A stretch of 35,516 nucleotides of DNA from Candidatus Homeothermus arabinoxylanisolvens (GTDB lineage: Bacteria; Bacteroidota; Bacteroidia; Bacteroidales; Muribaculaceae): NCBI GenBank assembly GCA_001689405.1, contig LUJO01000041.1, positions 1 to 35,516 on the forward strand. The letters are read 5' to 3'. Of this stretch, positions 33,873-35,516 are shown in pieces. Within the stretch, counting starts at the first letter, position 1. Each line of letters begins with the position of its first letter. The notes beneath the pieces were generated by a model. The model searched no databases, was not told the DNA's origin, and saw nothing but the letters and a program-made list of their open reading frames with translations. Made by a program: the position numbers and the translations under genes.

Positions 33873-35240
33873 ATGAGACTTTTAACAGCGATAGCATCAT
33901 TAGCGGCGGGTGCCGGACTCTTGTCGGCACAGAACCCTATTGTACAGACAAAGTATACAACCGACCCGGCTCCTATGGTACATAACGATACATTGTACGT
34001 ATATACCGGCCATGACGAGAAGGGCGCCGATTTCTTCTGGATGCAGGAGTGGCGCATATATTCGACTACCGATATGGTCAACTGGACCGATCACGGTTCA
34101 CCCTTGGCCATTGAGGACTTTTCATGGGGCGATGACCGTGCGTGGGCGCCGCAGTGTATAGAACGCAACGGTAAGTTCTATTTTTATGTACCGCTGCACT
34201 CCAAGCTGTCGGGTACGATGGCCATAGGTGTTGCCGTCGGCGATTCTCCTACAGGTCCGTTCAAAGACGCGCTGGGAAAGCCGTTGGCTGACGGAAGCTG
34301 GGACTATATTGACCCGACTGTATTCATCGACGATGACGGGCAAGCCTATCTCTTCTGGGGCAATCCGCGTATATATTATGTGAAACTTAATGAAGATATG
34401 GTGTCTTTTGATGGCGAGATACAGAGTATAGAGCAGACAGTGGAAGGATTTGGCGCACCTGACATGAAAAAGAGGGAAAAAGATGTGAAATACAAGGACT
34501 GCTACACCGAAGGGCCGTGGTTCTTCAAGCGCGACGGTAAATATTATCTTATGTACGCGGCTGGAGGAGTTCCGGAGCATATCGCTTATTCTATGAGCGA
34601 CAATCCCGAGGGGCCGTGGAAGTATATGGGTGAGATAATGCCGTTGCAGGATACCGGCTCGTTCACAAACCATGCAGGTGTCGTGAACTACAAGGGCAAC
34701 GACTATTTCTTCTACCATACCGGAAAACTACCCGGCGGTGGCGGATTCGGCCGCAGTGTTGCCGTGGAGCAGTTCAAGTACAATCCTGACGGTACTTTCC
34801 CGATTATCAATGCTACCGACGAGGGTGTCAAGCCTATAGCCACGTTCAATCCGTATCGTCGTGTCGAGGCGGAGACTATGGCTTTCTCTTCAGGAGTGGA
34901 TACGGAGTCCAACGACAAGACCGGTGTATATGTGTCGGATATTCACAACGGCGACTGGATAAAGGTACGCAATGTCGACCTCGGAAAGACCGGCCCGCGT
35001 AAAGTCAGCGCTTCGCTTGCAAGCGCTCTGCGCGGCGGCTCTATTGACGTGTGTCTTGACAGTATAGGCGGTCCGGTCATTGCTACACTGGACATAGCTC
35101 ACACCGGCGGATGGGAAGACTGGAAGCTCTTTGAAGCTCCGGTAAAAGAAGCTGCTACAGGTGTACATGACATATATTTCGTATTCAAAGGACGCAAAGG
35201 ACCCAAACTCTTCAACTTCGACTACTGGTCATTTGAATGA
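33873..35240 (+). CDS. GH43 arabinofuranosidase/xylosidase with CBM6-like domain, paralogue
   Basis: A 455-residue exported GH43 enzyme with a signal peptide of about 19 residues (LLSA-QN). It has base Asp31 in YTTDPAPM, Asp147 in YIDPTVFIDDDG and acid Glu213 in CYTEGPWFFKR, then a CBM6-like C-terminus (RVEAETMAFSSGVDTE, NGDWIKVRNVDLG). It shares architecture and many sequence blocks with the gene at 31391 but has an extra loop of roughly 17 residues before the acid Glu (about 190-207, VEGFGAPDMKKREKD), which may alter the subsite pocket. It is the last gene of the operon; a strong terminator follows 50 bp later. Confidence 0.88.
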   Translation: MRLLTAIASLAAGAGLLSAQNPIVQTKYTTDPAPMVHNDTLYVYTGHDEKGADFFWMQEWRIYSTTDMVNWTDHGSPLAIEDFSWGDDRAWAPQCIERNGKFYFYVPLHSKLSGTMAIGVAVGDSPTGPFKDALGKPLADGSWDYIDPTVFIDDDGQAYLFWGNPRIYYVKLNEDMVSFDGEIQSIEQTVEGFGAPDMKKREKDVKYKDCYTEGPWFFKRDGKYYLMYAAGGVPEHIAYSMSDNPEGPWKYMGEIMPLQDTGSFTNHAGVVNYKGNDYFFYHTGKLPGGGGFGRSVAVEQFKYNPDGTFPIINATDEGVKPIATFNPYRRVEAETMAFSSGVDTESNDKTGVYVSDIHNGDWIKVRNVDLGKTGPRKVSASLASALRGGSIDVCLDSIGGPVIATLDIAHTGGWEDWKLFEAPVKEAATGVHDIYFVFKGRKGPKLFNFDYWSFE

Positions 35241-35290
35241 CAACACCGTAAATGCACAAGCATGAATATTCATGCCGGTGAGCGTTTATG

Positions 35291-35329
35291 ACAGAAACCG
35301 CGGCTCCAGAAACCGTGGTTTCTGTTTTT
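35291..35329 (+). terminator. Strong intrinsic terminator at the end of the locus
   Basis: ACAGAAACCGCGG (35291-35303) pairs with CCGTGGTTTCTGT (35313-35325) in a 13-bp stem with one G-U pair and a 9-nt loop, followed by a T-run to 35329. It ends the GH127/146-GH43-CE1-GH43 transcript. Confidence 0.92.
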
Positions 35330-35408
35330 AATAAGCGCGCGGTACGAAAATATGTATAAACATCAGATTTTAATGTGCAAATTATGTCGTTTGTTAATGT
35401 TCAGACGC

Positions 35409-35416
35409 TAATTTTG
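35409..35416 (+). promoter_or_regulatory. -7 box of the next gene
   Basis: TAATTTTG matches TAnnTTTG and lies 41 bp before the ATG at 35457. A TTTG at 35390-35393 is only 15 bp away, closer than usual. No GTTAC array precedes it, so this gene is probably not under the same control as the enzymes. Confidence 0.5.
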
Positions 35417-35456
35417 TAGAAAGAAAAAATGATTAACCATGTAAACATAGCTAAGA

Positions 35457-35516
35457 ATGAGAACGATTTTTATCGCGTTTTTTGCATTTTTATTATTACT
35501 GTCCGCTAAACTTTTT
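35457..35516 (+). CDS. Start of an exported or membrane protein (partial)
   Basis: The last 60 bases encode 20 residues that look like an N-terminal signal or signal-anchor (MRTIFIAFF, then FLLLLSAKLF), open to the window edge. An ATG at 35430 opens a shorter frame that stops inside the window, so 35457 is the better start. Hybrid two-component regulators with a periplasmic sensor often begin this way and sit beside their polysaccharide locus, but the visible part cannot distinguish one from any exported protein. Confidence 0.5.
   Translation, partial: MRTIFIAFFAFLLLLSAKLF

Noticed and set aside
1..35516. CRISPR array, integrase, prophage or toxin-antitoxin genes
   Set aside because: None seen. 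No regularly spaced repeats other than the promoter arrays, and no phage or conjugation genes.

Overview
The window reads as a chromosomal segment of a gut Bacteroidales. Muribaculaceae is my best guess, but that is inference. The signs are Bacteroidetes-type promoters (TTTG, about 19 bp, TAnnTTTG), no Shine-Dalgarno sequences, the trpBEGDCFA gene order, two SusC/SusD pairs and surface lipoproteins.

Layout. (1) 1-1456 is a decayed margin. It holds the end of an IS21-like element that cuts off a radical SAM/SPASM maturase, a 5'-truncated SGNH hydrolase next to degenerate IS-end-like repeats, and a terminator. (2) 1457-8286, minus strand, is tRNA-Ser(CGA) and a complete tryptophan operon, trpB-E-G-D-C-F-A. 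A Trp-rich leader peptide (8169-8237) and a textbook attenuator precede it; neither would appear in a routine gene call. (3) 8465-10311 holds rubrerythrin, a NapH-like polyferredoxin and a divergent OxyR-type regulator that has lost its middle. (4) 10403-35329, plus strand, is a large arabinoxylan utilization locus in three or four transcription units. These are GH5-GH43; the xus core SusC-SusD-SusC-SusD-DUF1735 lipoprotein-GH10 xylanase; a CE6-type esterase behind a strong hairpin; and GH127/146-GH43-CE1-GH43. (5) At the right edge a new gene begins with a signal peptide and its own promoter. It may be the regulator of the locus.

How the genes work together. The surface GH10 lipoprotein and the GH5 would cut the backbone. 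The SusD and DUF1735 lipoproteins would bind the pieces and the two SusC porins import them. The periplasmic GH43 enzymes, the GH127/146 arabinofuranosidase and the CE6/CE1 esterases would strip arabinose, acetyl and possibly feruloyl groups. No GH67 or GH115 glucuronidase is in view, so the visible set suits arabinose- and ester-decorated xylan.

The most interesting signal is regulatory. Three promoters of the locus carry direct repeats of GTTAC at an exact 21-bp period, ending 36-37 bp before the -7 box: four perfect copies before susC, four (two imperfect) before GH5, and two before GH127/146. This geometry fits an AraC-type DNA-binding domain, such as the output domain of a hybrid two-component system, and defines a candidate regulon operator.
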